A stretch of 64,000 nt of DNA from the NCBI GenBank assembly GCA_036365145.1, contig JAEOAD010000025.1:30451001-30515000 (forward strand), in the 5' to 3' direction. This document shows, one piece after another, positions 1 to 12,637 of the stretch. A program made the position numbers and the translations under genes. This DNA comes from Orientallactaga sibirica. Its lineage: Eukaryota > Chordata > Mammalia > Rodentia > Dipodidae. The notes beneath the pieces were generated by a model, which saw only the letters and a list, made by a program, of their open reading frames with translations, was not told the DNA's origin and did no database searches. Numbering within the stretch: position 1 is the stretch's first letter; each line of letters begins with the position of its first letter.

Positions 1-1070
1 TTCCACAGTCATCCAAAGGCAACATGAAGGTCCCCAAGCAGGCTCAGGAACAAGGGTGAGCTGTACACACGGGCTGGCCTTGCCAAGAACACATCTTTGG
101 ATGGCTCCCATTGCCCTGCCGCTTTCAGGCTCCTTGAAAGCCCCTAGTGGTGCGTGATGGTGTGCCTTCGTGACTTTTCTATTTTGATAGGGAATATAAA
201 TTAGGAAAATACCACCTGTGATTTTGAACCGCCTCCAATATATATTTTATTGTAAATATATGAAAATTCATTCCAAGGGATGTCAAATGACCAACCTGCC
301 CAGGATGCTACAAATGCAGGCCAGGCCATGGCAAGTGGATATTTATGTCACAGCTTGTTGAGCGATAGCCTGGTGACACCTGCTCAGAGTCCTCTCTGGA
401 ACTGCCCCCTTCAATATGAGTCAAGTGACTGACCTCATTGAAATCTCATGGCTGCTCCAGCTCAGGTATCATCCTTTAGACAGAAGATTGTCTAGAATAA
501 TTTTATTTCCAAAACTTTTAAGGTGGTTTTGGAGGAAATTTCCCTATAAATATCATATTATCCATGGATACTGGGTCACCCCATTGCTCCATTTATAGAA
601 TAGCATTAATAATGGTGTTTTAGCTAGACATGCCAGCTAGAAAGGACAAGGAGGGATGGAACTGGACACAGACTACGTCCTTCTCTCTTAATGGTACTGT
701 CACTGAGGACATCATTTGGTGATTCCACAACAGGGCCAGGGAGGATAGCAGAGCAAAATGAAGATAAGTTCCTTCAATTAAGAGTCTAGTGTTTTTACCC
801 ATCCAAGGCCCAGGAAACATTGCAGAAAAGGGGGCATAAAGAATATGAGAGCTAGAGGATGGGGAGGAGTGTTTTGGAACGCTGTCTTTCTCACTTGAAG
901 TGGCCATTGCATTCACGACCTCACAGCAGCTGCTGTTGCCTGCACAAGATCTGCACAACATTGGGCCCATAACACTCTGTCATGGATGATTAAGGAGGGA
1001 AAAAAAAACAAAACAAAAAAGACATCCATATAAAATAGGGAAAAGTTGGAAAGAAAAGGGAGTTCAATGA
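1..1070. other. Intergenic, nothing recognised
   Basis: No repeat family, gene or RNA was recognised. Open frames here are short and unlike known proteins. Confidence 0.5.
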
Positions 1071-1074
1071 AAGA

Positions 1075-1190
1075 GGAATGGAAAAGGAGGGAGAAAAGAA
1101 TGTAACCGGAGCGGATTATGATCAAAATACATGATGCACATCTATGAAAATTGTAAATAGTTTAAAAACTTTAAAAGTGAGTGTAATGTC
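1075..1190 (+). mobile_element. L1 3' end-like tail
   Basis: A purine-rich run followed by GATCAAAATACATGATG and an ATGAAAATTGTAAATAG-type tail resembles the 3' terminus of rodent L1 elements in plus orientation. It is a short, old fragment. Confidence 0.4.
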
Positions 1191-1465
1191 TTTTAAAAAC
1201 ATTTCTATATTTGGATAGGAGAAAAGGCTTTAATATCCGATATATGAAGGTATCTCTTGGGGATCTACACTGGGAACTGCAGGCATTTTGATGGGTAAGC
1301 AAAGATGAAGGGATGAGCTGGGTTCCAGGTTGTCTTTATACTCAGGGATGGGCTATTTGTTTAGAATCACTTGAATGTGGTCCTAAAGTAAATCCCAAGT
1401 GGAGGCATTGATAGTCTTTTTAGAGAAAAAACTAGAAAGTAATTGACGAATGGAAAACCTTTAAA

Positions 1466-1699
1466 AATTTTTTTTGTTTATTTTCATTTATTTATTTGAG
1501 AGCCACAGACAAAGAGAGAAAGAGGGAAAGAGAAAGGGGGGGGGGTGCAACAGGACCTCCAGCCACTGCAAATGAACTCCAAATGCATGTGCCACCTTGT
1601 GCATCTGGCTTACGTGGGTACTGGGGAATCAAGCCTTGAACCAGCGTCTAAAGGGGCTTCACAAGCAAACTCTTAATGCTAAGCCATCTCTCTAGCTCC
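1466..1699 (-). mobile_element. tRNA-derived SINE (DIP-like)
   Basis: The reverse strand shows the tRNA-like head (ATGGCTTAGC, then AAGAGTTTGCTTGTGAAGCC), the CCAGATGCACAAGGTGGCACATG core and a (CT)/(AAAT) tail. It carries a poly-G run and several changes, so it is an older copy. Confidence 0.85.
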
Positions 1700-2199
1700 A
1701 TGGAAAACCTTTTGTATGCATGGCCAAAATACTTGAACAATACTGGATGCTGAGTGTTCTAATATAGATCTGGAAGCATGTCTAGGGAGTCTACTTGAAA
1801 AACCAAACCACAGTGAAAATGCTTCTGATAAGATTTCCTCATGAGGAATGCAAGACTCCACAGGTCTAGGCAGTCTTCTTAATACTTGTGCAAGGTAAGG
1901 ACATACATAGGAGCGACAAGAGTGGTCACAACTGCCCTGAGGAGTGTCCTATGAAAGTCACATGCTACTAAAGCTTAATGCTTGTTAGCTTAGAACACTG
2001 GCTATTTAGGGGAACAGGTGTTCAAAATAGAAAGAATAAAAGAATTTTTTAAGCTTCAAATGATTTACTCATTGCTCTCTGTGTAAATTTTCTTAATGAC
2101 TCTCAAAGCTACACTGTGAGGTAAGTACAGACAGAAAAAAATGGACATCGAGAGAAGTATCTCAGTCAAGGTCTCAAAATGGTAGAAGTGGGTTTTTGT
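1700..2199. other. Intergenic, nothing recognised
   Basis: No recognisable repeat or coding feature. Confidence 0.5.
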
Positions 2200-2391
2200 A
2201 AAATATATTTTATTTATTTATTTGAGAGAGAGAGAGAGCGCGAATGGGGGTGCCACGGCATCCAGCCACTGCAAACGAACTCCATATGCATGTGCCCCCT
2301 TGTGCATCTGGCTTATGTGGGTCCTGGATAATCAAACGGGTCCTTTGGCATTTCAGGCAAACACCTTAACTACTAAGCCATCTCTGCAGCC
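2200..2391 (-). mobile_element. tRNA-derived SINE (DIP-like)
   Basis: A full-length antisense copy: (TTTA)n and GA-rich tail complement, then CCAGCCACTGCAAACGAACT, ending in AAGCCATCTCTGCAGCC, the complement of the tRNA-like 5' end. Confidence 0.9.
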
Positions 2392-3231
2392 TCAGAACTG
2401 GGTTTTGAACCTAGACACTTGTATTCCAGGAGCACTAGCCAGTCTGGCAGGCTGGGGACCAAGCAGATGGCCTCATGCATGATAGGCAAGCCCTCTACCA
2501 CTAGGTCACACCCAGCCTAAAGCATATGCTATTCATCAGACCAATCCCTGGAAACTTACCTGCCTCTGAGACTCTTTTATAGACCAAAGGATGCCCCAGG
2601 CTTTGTGATCTAACCTTCCACAGGAGAAGTCTCCGGTCTGCATTCTGAGCTTTGCAGTTAATCTCAGCCATTCTGCAAATTCTGATATGCAGTGAGACCA
2701 AGGGAAACGTTAATGTACTGATTCGCATTGGAAGACCTCCATTAAAAATATTTCTCTTCCCCACAGTCTTCACCCACTTTTCAAACCCATTATCACTTTA
2801 TGGTTTGTGGTAGATATTATAGTGGTTAGAACATTTTCATTTTCATATCTAAATTGTGCTTGTACATGACCTTCAAGCTAAAGAATTCTCAAGTGAGTGT
2901 GGGACCCACATTTGTACATGGCAGTAGGTATAGCTGTAAATGGCAGGTAATGACTATTGCATGATGAGGTTTTAAAAAGCAATTTGTTTGTAAATGACTT
3001 TTGGCTTCTTGGGTCAGAGAACTGTATCAATTTAAAGAGAGAGAGAAGGGCCTGCCTACAATAAGAACCATGGAGATAAAGAGCAAATGCACTCAACTGA
3101 GTGAAACTAATAAATTACTAGAAAATACTTTTCAACTGGAAAAAGAGCTATATGTGTATAGAACAACATAATTATAAGTCCTAAAAGAATGTAGAATTTC
3201 ATATATTGAAGTATATCAAAATAATCTTTAA
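2392..3231. other. Intergenic, nothing recognised
   Basis: Contains a short GA run near 3040 but no recognised gene or repeat. Confidence 0.5.
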
Positions 3232-3622
3232 TCTTTTTAAAATTTTGCTTGTGTGGGTGTGTGCATGTGCATGCATGTGTGTGCATGCTCTATGTATGTG
3301 TGTGTGCCCTTGTGGCACCCCATGTACTCACCTGCAGTGGCCAGAGTGGAACACCAGGTGTTCTGCTCCATCACTCTTCCTCCCAGTCATATTTTGAGTG
3401 GGAGTCTCTCTTTACTATTTTGGAAGTTGCTCTGGGCTCTTTCCTCTTCCTCCCCTCCTCTCCAGGTCTCTGCTCCTCTGTGCAATTGGGGTTACAGGCA
3501 CTTGTGGCCACCCCCAACTGTTTTATGTGGGATCTGGAGATTTGAACTCTGGATCTCAGGCCCCCTCAGGCCCTCATGCTTGCACAGGAAGCACACCTAA
3601 CCACAGAACCATCTCTCCATCC
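3232..3622 (-). mobile_element. B4-like dimeric SINE
   Basis: Read on the minus strand it begins GGGATGGAGAGATGGTTCTG, has a box-B-like AGTTCAAATCTCC, a CCTGTAACCCCA B1-like middle, and a CA-rich 3' end. This is the architecture of rodent B4/RSINE elements. The internal CCCAGAGCAACTTCC part is diverged. Confidence 0.65.
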
Positions 3623-4307
3623 CTCCTTAACCATTTTTATTTCAAGAAATACCTTACTACAATATTATATGTGGAACCTGAAGTTCTACGTACAGAAGAT
3701 TCACTGTTCCTTGATGTAATTGGGAGCTTAAAAGGCATTAAATTGAGATGGTGAGGGCAGCGAAAGAACTTCTCACAAATGTGATCAAAAAGACACCTGC
3801 AGTAGAATTACTGGAAAAGCTAACCTCTAACCTGCAGCAGAGGCTGACATTAAAGTCTGTTTGTTTGCTTCATGCCAACCATTACCAAGGAAGTGAGTCT
3901 CATCTTTGCACAGTGGCATAATGTAGCAATAAGCAATCTTACCAAAATAGTATTTGAAAGCCAGAATCATTACCTAACCCTATTCTATTTTACTACTCAA
4001 GCATATACGTTAGGGTCTCAGTTTTCATTGTACTAATTACTAGAATTAGATCTGAAATCAAGACTAATATAGAGCTATCAGTTAATTGGAGAAGTTTCCA
4101 GTATACCCCGAAACCTACCAGAAATCAACTTTTTTTTGGTACTGAATGTTCAATTATTTGTGTATGTATGATCTTTGGAAAAATAATGCCTATTGCAAAG
4201 AGTTATAAATTATATATTAATTCTGTACACATAGATTTCCTGCTACTGAGCCACTAGGAGGCTCGGAGGAGGGCCAGGTGGCACCTAATTTGGCCATAGA
4301 AGAAGAC
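3623..4307. other. Intergenic, nothing recognised
   Basis: AT-rich, with no recognised feature. Confidence 0.5.
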
Positions 4308-5133
4308 AGACCCTACTTTTTAAAAAATTTTATTATTATAATTTATTTTTTATTTACATTATTCTGATTTTACATTCATAAAGGTGACTCCATTATTCTC
4401 CTCCCTGTGCTTCCTCTTCCAAAGGGACCCTCATCAATGGGGAATGTGGGTCATGCATTGTGGGGGTAGTCAAGAGTTATGAGGGGTAGGCCAAGTCTCT
4501 GTGCATAATGCCCCAACTTGTGGCTCTAACATTCTTTCTGCCCCCTCTTGCATGAATTTCCCTGAGACACATTGGGGTCATTTTAGTTCTACTTCAGTGA
4601 TGAGGTTTTGGGAGCCTCTGTGTCTCTGACTATCTGGCTTAGCAGGAGTTGGATGTTCTCTGTGTTTATCTCCTTCAGCCTTTTTCTGATGTCATGATCC
4701 CCAAGAACGCTGTATTCTTGCCCTTCCCCCGCATTACTCTATGGATTCAGTTGGGGCCCTGGTGAGGTGTGATTAGACCCTATTTTTATTTTTTTTTATT
4801 TTTATTTTTTTTATTTTTTATTTTTATTGATTTTTAATCTTACATACCAAAAAAACCCCACCTGATATTTCCCTCCCCTCCCCCATTCCACTTTAGAACT
4901 CCAGTCTCCATCATATCCCCTCCCTTTCTCCATTAGTCTCTCTCCTAATTTGATGACATCATCTTTTCTATTTTGAGGGTCTTGCAAAGGTAAGGCACTG
5001 CAAGATCATGGATATCGAGGCCAATTTCTGTCTGGGCAGCTGCATAGTAAGAGGTCATATCCTTCCTTTGGCTCTTCCATTCTATCCGCCCCCTCTTCCG
5101 CAATGGTCCCTGAGCCATAGACCCTATTTTTAA
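4308..5133 (-). mobile_element. Two adjacent L1-like 3'-end retrocopies sharing one target motif
   Basis: Two segments (about 4321-4774 and 4790-5118) each start, in antisense, with a T-rich poly(A) complement and a pyrimidine-rich stretch typical of L1 3' UTRs. The motif AGACCCTATTTTTA or a one-base variant is present at 4308-4320, 4775-4788 and 5119-5132. It therefore brackets both segments like target-site duplications. No reading frame is preserved. Confidence 0.55.
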
Positions 5134-5877
5134 AGGAGCATTCTCAGTAAAACAGCTATGCCCTGGGGGTTTACCGCTTTTCCTGTCAAACACTTCAGGC
5201 TGTCAGTGCTCTTGGTGAGATACAAACTTAGGGAATGGAATTGCGTAAAAGTATTGTGTCCTATTGGAAGCTCATGGGAAGATATAGTCAATCCAATATA
5301 ATTCAGTGCTCTCTCAATTTCTAAACCCTCCAGAATCAAACCTTGCATTAAGATGATAATTTATAGACTTATAGTGCAGCCAAATAAATGATCCCGTTTA
5401 ACCAGAATGCCTGCCAGGAGAAGGATTGCTGGACCTCATACAGAAGGCAGGGAGGAAGCACCGCCAAGATTAAACCCAGCTATTAAGTGAGGCCTTCGAC
5501 TCAGGCCTAGCGTGCTCCTACTGCACCACAATAGCTTCAGGAAGCCACTGTCTAGAGAAGCAGCTGAAGATGCCATTCTTGAGAGCCTGGTGTGGGGTGG
5601 GCAGAGGGAAGGATTTAAGACACCATGCAAGGCTGAGGGGATTCATTTTACTGACAGCTGATAGACATGGATAAAGCCGTTGGTTAGTGGCTTGCTTCTG
5701 CTTTGTGTATAGTCTTGTTATTCCAAACTAATTATGAAGTCTCCAGCATGTCTCTGCTGCCAGGCCCATGCTGCCTGCTTTCTGACCATTTGCCTGCCTG
5801 CTATTTCTGAAAACAGACAGAGGTCAATGAGGAAAATTAGACTTTACCCAGCCTCCTCTCCCACTTGTTAGCACCAG
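5134..5877. other. Intergenic, nothing recognised
   Basis: No recognised repeat or gene. Confidence 0.5.
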
Positions 5878-5889
5878 TAGTGAAATCTT

Positions 5890-5940
<51 letters not shown>

Positions 5941-6148
5941 TGAGAGAGAACGAGGCAGAGAGAAAGATAGAGAGAGAGAAAATGGGCACACCAGGGCCTC
6001 CAGCCATTGCAGATGAACTCCAGATGCATGCATCCCCTTGTGCATCTGGCTTGTGTGGGTTCTGGGGAGTCGAACCAGGTTCCTTTGGCTTTGCAGGCAA
6101 ACGCCTTAATCACTAAGCCATCTCTCCAGCCCCACTAGTGAAATCTTT
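5878..6148 (-). mobile_element. tRNA-derived SINE (DIP-like) with 13-bp TSD and long (TTTA)n
   Basis: A perfect 13-bp duplication TAGTGAAATCTTT flanks the element (5878-5890 and 6136-6148). The tail contains more than 12 TTTA units. The exact duplication and well-kept head (AAGCCATCTCTCCAGCCCC complement) indicate a young insertion. Confidence 0.95.
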
Positions 6149-7470
6149 GATGAGGACAGAATGTTTCATATGTGGCTCCCAGACATTTGGGGATCTGGGA
6201 GTCATTTTGGGGTTTTATTACTCAAGTCATTTGCATCCATTACTGACAATAGATGAGGCGTGTCTACATTCCTGACACAATTTCAGATTTGTAGAGGGGT
6301 CCTATGCCCTGAAGAACATGGTCAGTTCATGATATCTAGTCATGGCAAGGATTCTGTGCTATAGGATTAAAATAAATTACAAAGCAAAGGAAATTCTTCC
6401 TTTCCTTAGAAGGTAGGATGGGAAAGAAGTTGAATGCTATGGGAACATCTCGGTTTGAACCATAAAGATGTTCTTGAAAAGCTCTTGCAAGCTGGACTTG
6501 CCAGCACTGGGTTACACTGGGATGAGCTGCAGAAGTGTCTGCCCCTCACACTTTGCTAGGGAGCTTTCTTGCAGGTGCAAAGTATTTATGTAAAGAAATG
6601 ATTCTCTCCTTGTTTATCTTTCTTATGATGTTAAACTTTAAGATATCAGGTTATCTTAAAATATCTGGATAAACCTGCCAAGATAGTTTTCATTCTGTTA
6701 GATGAAGGGACTCATTCTCCCAGGGAAATGTTGTAAATTGTCTGGCTGTTTCTACTTCCAAAGCTGAGAAGGACTCATAAGGGGGATATGAGGCTTATGT
6801 TTTTGAAATTTTATTTATTTATTTTAGCATACAGATACGGAGATAGTTGGGTTTCATTATGGCATTTTTTCTCATAGAATGCTGTTTCCCTTTCCTCCTT
6901 TTCTACCTCTCCCCTGGGAAACTTTCTTGTTCAGTTTCTCTTCCAATTTCATGTGACATGAGTTTTGCAGTGGGCCATACCTGACTCATTTTTCATACTT
7001 CTTCAACATTCATCCTTTATTTACAAGGAGAAAAATCACATGAATTAGTTCATGCAATCAGATTTAGAAGTGCTGGCTGTGCATAATGTTAAACCTCTTC
7101 ATTCCTGTATTTGTGTATATTTGGGTAATAAAGGCCTGTTTGGTTTTACTTAAGCCTCTAAATCAAATATCTTTGCAAATATTTTAATCACTTTCCTGCA
7201 CAATTTTCATTTGGAGAGTGGAGTTTTGAAGGGGAATGGGGAGGGGAGAAATATCATGGGTTTTTTTGTCTGTAAGTATAGAAGTTGTCAAAAAAAAAGT
7301 CAGAAGATTCGTTTTCATCCTTTCTTGACAACAACTCATCTTTGCTCTCCTCTTCCTAGACAAAAGCTTGTGTTTTTCTTTACTGTTTTTCATGTAATTG
7401 TTCTGTGTGCTTTTGTTTGTGGAGATGGCTTCAGAGTTCTGTTGCAAGCATATAGTAACATAAAAAATAA
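6149..7470. other. Intergenic; possible old L1-type 3' tail near 6809-6900
   Basis: A (TTTA)-containing stretch followed by a pyrimidine-rich segment at 6809-6925 looks like a reversed L1 3' end, but is too diverged to classify. Nothing else was recognised. Confidence 0.3.
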
Positions 7471-7726
7471 GTCATATTTTTATTTTATTTTTTTGTTTAG
7501 TTTTTACTTATTTGAGAACGACAGACAGAGAAAGAGGCAGATAGAGGGAGAGAAAATCGGTGTGCCAGGGCCTCCAGCCACTGCAAACGAACTCCAGATG
7601 CATGCGCCACCTTGTGCATCTGGCTTACTTAGGTCCTGGGGAATCGAGCCTTGATCCGGGGTCCTTAGGCTTCACAGGCAAGTGCTTAACTGCTAAGCCA
7701 TCTCTCCAGGCCATGTCAGATTTTTA
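7471..7726 (-). mobile_element. tRNA-derived SINE (DIP-like) with near-perfect TSD
   Basis: A full antisense copy with all conserved blocks. GTCATATTTTTA (from 7471) and GTCAGATTTTTA (from 7715) flank it as a one-mismatch duplication. Confidence 0.9.
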
Positions 7727-8748
7727 AGAAGCACAGTAAATAATTTTTGCCTACTGTTTGAGTTTCTCTTGGTCCACTGCCTGACATGAATTAGGTACAT
7801 TCCAAATACTTTAGCTCTTGACACAAAGGAAAGATCTGGTTTTCTTCTGTATCAGTTTATACTACTTACTGTCAGAGATGATAGTCATTAACACAACAGC
7901 ACTGAGCCTTGTGGTCAAGTCCTCTGGATTACAGCTCTTTGGCTCCAGTACTGATTCCCATGTTCTCACCTAAGATAAGAAGACAGTTTTTGTTTATGTC
8001 TGCTTCCCTCATCATGCCTCATCATTCCTTGGAGAGGATCACAAAGCTCTTCTGGAAAGGTCTCAGTGCTTGTCTTGATTAGCAAATGATGAAGCAGAGC
8101 AGGGGAGACACGAGGAACAATGAAGATGGACGGAAGCTGGTTTCAGTGGTGCATGTTGCATCCCAGCTTTGCACCACATGTGTTTACCAATGTGCACACG
8201 AACCTCACAAAGCTTCCTGCTCTCCTTGGGCATTTCCCAGGGCCACCTTGTTAAGAGTCTACATTTCTTTTCCTAATTCCCTCTACCTGGACATAATGTG
8301 ATTAGTGTTAGGAACAATTAGGCTTTGGGCTTGATTAGAATTGTTACTGAAGAATGTCCAAAAGCCTTCGGGTATGAACTCAGGTCTTCCCCTTCTGCTG
8401 GACACCATAATGGCAGCAGAACTGGGGATTTAGGGAAGTAAATTCACATGTATCCTCATCTTGTTGAAGGGTTCTCTGGGCGGGCAACTTAGGCTACAAT
8501 CTTTCTTGAATCTTATCTTCTGCATTTGACAAATAACCCCATCACAGGAGGCTGTGCTTGGGTGATGGTGAGATTTTCCTGTAAGGGACTGGGGGATATT
8601 TGCATCCATCTAATTTCAGTGAGTAATGATGAAATGAATAGAGGTTATTCCACTGTTATGAAATGATGGGTATTTTCTAAGGCATTCTGTCTCTACTTCC
8701 TTCTTAGAGGGAAGGCATTCATACTTGAAAATACCCACTTTGGGCCGG
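7727..8748. other. Intergenic, nothing recognised
   Basis: No gene or repeat identified. Confidence 0.5.
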
Positions 8749-9110
8749 GGAAACCAGCAGCTCAGTTGGTAAAAATACTTGCTTTGCAAACCTAAGGATC
8801 TGAGTTCTATCATCAGAACCATGTAAAAAAAAAAAAAAAAAAAAAAAAAGCTGTACATGGTGGCAAGCGCTTGTAACCCCAGTGCTAGGGAGGAAGAAAC
8901 ACAAGAAATCCTGGGGCTTGCTGACCAGACAGTCTAGCCTAATTGGAGAGCTCCAGCCAATGAGAGACTCTATCTCAAAAAACTGGATGGTGCTCCTGAG
9001 GAACGACACTTAAAGTTGTCTTCTGGCCTCCACATGCATATGCACACCTGTACACATAGTGAACCCCTTACATGCACATGCACACACATGCACAAAAATA
9101 TCTATATTGG
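8749..9110 (+). mobile_element. B4 SINE (ID-like head plus B1-like body)
   Basis: An ID-like head (CAGCAGCTCAGTTGGTAAAA, then TTGCTTTGCAAACCTAAGGA), a poly(A) run of about 25, a B1-like body (CATGGTGGCAAGCGCTTGTA) with the B4-specific CTGACCAGACAGTCTAGCCT, then TGTCTTCTGGCCTCCACATG and a CA-rich end. Confidence 0.85.
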
Positions 9111-11609
9111 GGACCAAGTAAGACAAATTACTCATAGTCACCCATCTTAGAAAGATTAAGGCTTAACAAGGTAAGCAAACAGAGGTTGGATTGAATGGCT
9201 AAGGAGTCTATGTCCCATTCTAGAATAATCAGAGATTTTGAATGAAGCATAAAAAAAAAAAAAAAAAGCTATTGTTAGGCTTATAAATTCAAGTAACAAA
9301 ATCTGTCAAAATATAAGGCAAAGCTCCCTGTCCCTTAAAAATACATAAAATTTACACAAAGAAATTTTGTGAATATATGTACTATAAAATCTTTATAATA
9401 TATGAAATAAATGGTTTGAAGAACATTGGATATTCTAAGGCTTTACTCCCTTCTTCATGTATTTCAAAGGTATTTTTTCCGTCCCTTTACACATTCAAAC
9501 CTAATTGAAAAGCAGTGTGTTATTTAATATGAATTAAGTAATTTCACTTGGGTCAGATGTAGAATCGGTTGCTTTAGCGAGGGAGATTCTCCCCTTTAGT
9601 CCTTATCTGTCTGTTCCCTAACGGATTTCTGTATCCCTTTGGGCAAACCAGCCAGTAGCAGCAGCAATAATCTTATTTACAAAAGGGGCAGAAGGGCACA
9701 GGGTTGGAAGCCCCAAGGGCTGGCATTCAATAAGGTCCCTGTCATTTTGAGACCAAAGCATTGCCCAGCCCAGATGAATAATGACCAAGAACACTTGATG
9801 ACTGATGACTGTTCTGTTTGGGAAGCTAATTGATGTCTTTCTGTTCCAAGTGAATAATGTCCTTTCTTGTAGTGACAGCAATGTCATCAAGAGGGAAAAT
9901 GTATGGCTAGCTAATGAGGAGTCCGGATATGGAGTCCCCAGTCCCGCTCCCCAGGGTGTTCGACTTGGCCATAGAGAAAGCCACACTTTTACATAAGAAT
10001 GCCTTTGAATTAGCAGAACTAGGAAAAAGATTACCTACACATTGACCTTTTGAGCTGATACTACTAATCTGCTGAGGTTTCTGTGAGTTACAGGGCTGGT
10101 GGTCCAAGAGCAATGAATGTCCTTAGTATCTATGCCCCGACTCTAGTCTTTTTTCTTCTTCAGCTACTATGTACCTGCCACAGGGAACTGTGTGTCATTT
10201 ACTGGACATGCATTCTAATATCTCTTGCTGCTGTTCCCATCAAATTTTTCTTTCCCTCCCTATCAGTTCCTCTCTGCCCCACTTCCCTTGCCTCTTTCCA
10301 AGCTAGTTCCTACAGGTCTTCAGTGTTCTGCTCAAGTATCCTTTCTTCCTATAAGTGTTCCTTCTGGTTTCCCATAGTCCTCTCTGTTTTAGCATTGCCT
10401 TGCATTGGAATTGGAATTGGAATTGGAATTGTGCCCACCTTCTTTTATCATATATTGAGTAACTTGATGATGTGCTATAGTAAATAATAAATGTTATTGA
10501 ATTAAATAGGACAAATGCATACTACGGTTCATTAAATAGAAATGGGTTTAAGGATCTCAACACAGTAGTCGAACAACTAGAGAAAATTCAAATTATTCTA
10601 CTCGCTAATTGTGTGACCTTGGACAGGTAACTATTTGTCAGATAGGAGTAGTAATATTTCATAGGGTGACTGAAAGGATCAAATGAGAGGATGCATCTCA
10701 TAATAACTGATGCATCTTATTATTGTGATCAATGCTAATTTTACATTTCACTGACTAGCACAGATGCTTTATGTATAAGTACAAAAATTAAAACTAAGTT
10801 TGTTTCTTTAAGTGAATACTGTAGGAGGTAGCTAAAAGTCTGGAAAAGTAGCTACTACTATAGCTGTGGTATGAAATAAGTCAAACTTCCCCTCAGCCAC
10901 TCTTCCATCTAGCCAAGGTGAGTGATGCTTCTTGTTAAACAAGCAATAGAGAATTTAACTTTAGGTTACCTGAAATTCATAATGGATTTACTAAAATTTT
11001 TGAGTTGCTATTGTCTAGAAAACGAAGGACATAAAATGCTGGCATCTGATAAAAAGTGTTAGCCTTCCCACGTCTTACACTGCCTTGCAATGTGGATTGA
11101 AAGATCCAGGATTTAGAGCCCAAAACCCGGGTCTCTGCTCAAGAGATGAAACTTACTACTAATGGTACATGTCAACTTGAGGAAGGTAACTTGACCTGCT
11201 TGAGTCTATACATATATAAATGTGCTATGACACACTAACACTATTTTTTTAAACTAGGCATTCTAGTATATAGAGATGGCATTTTTCATCTTTCACTTTA
11301 TGAGAACATGGGAAATTTTCAACAAATACTTATGCAATATATGCCTTTAAGTGAAAAAAATGGATGAATATATGGGTGCACTGTTAAAAATAATATGAAC
11401 TTTATGGTCAGAGAGGCCTTGGTCATAACCTTGGCTCTGAGATCCCACTAAGTTTAGTTCACCCATAATATGAAGCTAGTAATGAACACAGCATAGTTTC
11501 TGTAAGTATAAAATGTGTATAAGTGATGGCACCATGCCTGCTAATCTGGGTACAATGAAATATAGCAACTTAATTTCTGATTACCAGCTGAATAACACCA
11601 TGGTGGAAA
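9111..11609. other. Intergenic; A-tract at 9250-9267 and (TTGGAA)4 microsatellite
   Basis: A poly(A) run lies near 9250. A short hexanucleotide repeat (GGAATT phase, about four copies) lies at 10407-10430. No genes or SINEs were recognised. Confidence 0.5.
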
Positions 11610-11735
11610 CATGGTGTGGTGATATGTTGCTGTAATTCCAGTACTTTGGAAGTCATGTCAGGAAAATCATGAGTTTGAGTCCAACCTGGGCTATATGATG
11701 AGAGCCTAGCTCAAAAAACAATGAGAAAGAGAGGA
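11610..11735 (+). mobile_element. Diverged B1 SINE
   Basis: GTGGTGATATGTTGCTGTAA, CAGTACTTTGGAAG, GAGTTTGAGTCCAACCTGGG and GAGAGCCTAGCTCAAAAAAC follow the B1 order. It is heavily mutated and old. Confidence 0.7.
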
Positions 11736-11762
11736 AGAAGGAAGGAAAACCGAGGTTGACAT

Positions 11763-12632
11763 TGTGATGGTTCGAGTGTGAATGTATGTCTCCCATAGCC
11801 CGAGATATTTTTGATTAAGCCTTTAGTAGCCTGCTGGAGGGTGTGTCCCTGGGGGTGGATAACCTGTTCCCATTCAGTCACAGGGTTGAAACCTGTGTGT
11901 GGAGGCAAAGGAAGGTCATTGTATGGAGTTATGAAGATGAACCATGGTTTGCACTGTAAATGTGAAGCTATTTTCAGATATAACAGGACTGTGGAACAGC
12001 TGCCAGCTGGAGGGGTAGAACTGGAATCCAGAGACTTGCATCGCTGGTTTTGGATGTTGGACTTGAACTGCAAATATTTGATGTTTACCTGCTGGTTACT
12101 GTTTGCATTGGTCCAGTCTCTCCTTGTTATCCCTTTTTACAATGGAAATGTTTACTCTGTGCCATTATTTGTTGCAAACATGTAAGTTCTATTTGATTTA
12201 TACAGGGCTCACAGTCTTGAATCTCAGATGATATTTTGGACTTTTGAATGGTGTTAAAGTTGATAAAGGTTATGGGGTCAGGGGCAGAGTGTGGTGGTTT
12301 GAATGTGAATGTATATCCTCCATAGTCTGAGATATTTTTGATTAAGCTTGCAATTTAAGTCTCTAGCAGTCTGGAGGGTGTGTCACTAGGGGTTGATCTT
12401 AACACTAGCCCTAACGTGTGTTCTGAGCAGTGTGAGCTCTGGCTATTTGTGTTTGCTGACTGTTGGTGCTGGTTTTTCTCTCTCTAATGTGGATGTATCT
12501 ATGGAAGTGAGCCAGCTTCTTCTGCCATTGATGGTGCCTTCCCTGGATTTTGAAAGCCTGAAATCAACCCTTTCCTCCCATAAGCTGTTTCTGGTCAGCT
12601 GTTTGTCCCACAATGGGAAAGTTACTTCAACA
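11763..12632 (+). mobile_element. Compact MaLR-like LTR retroelement with 5-bp TSD
   Basis: The element starts TGTGATGG and ends CTTCAACA (TG...CA), with GACAT on both sides (11758-11762 and 12633-12637). Its start is repeated at 12290 (TGTGGTGGTTTGAATGTG), so 12290-12632 is a 3' LTR of about 343 bp. The first about 100-150 bp are the start of a 5' LTR. The stretch between is noncoding and short, and ends GGGGCAGAG before the 3' LTR as in MaLR internal sequences. No retroviral genes are present. Confidence 0.75.
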
Positions 12633-12637
12633 GACAT

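Noticed and set aside
2222..2482. Recurrent open frames with a shared peptide (CTPLCIWLTWVLEN-like) at 2.2, 25.3 and 49.9 kb
   Set aside because: The shared peptide comes from the tRNA-derived SINE read in antisense; it is not a gene family.
9249..9267. Poly(A) run as the tail of a processed pseudogene
   Set aside because: No recognisable mRNA-like sequence or target duplication lies next to it.
11811..12185. 124-codon frame inside the MaLR-like element
   Set aside because: MaLR internals are usually noncoding, and no retroviral motif is visible.
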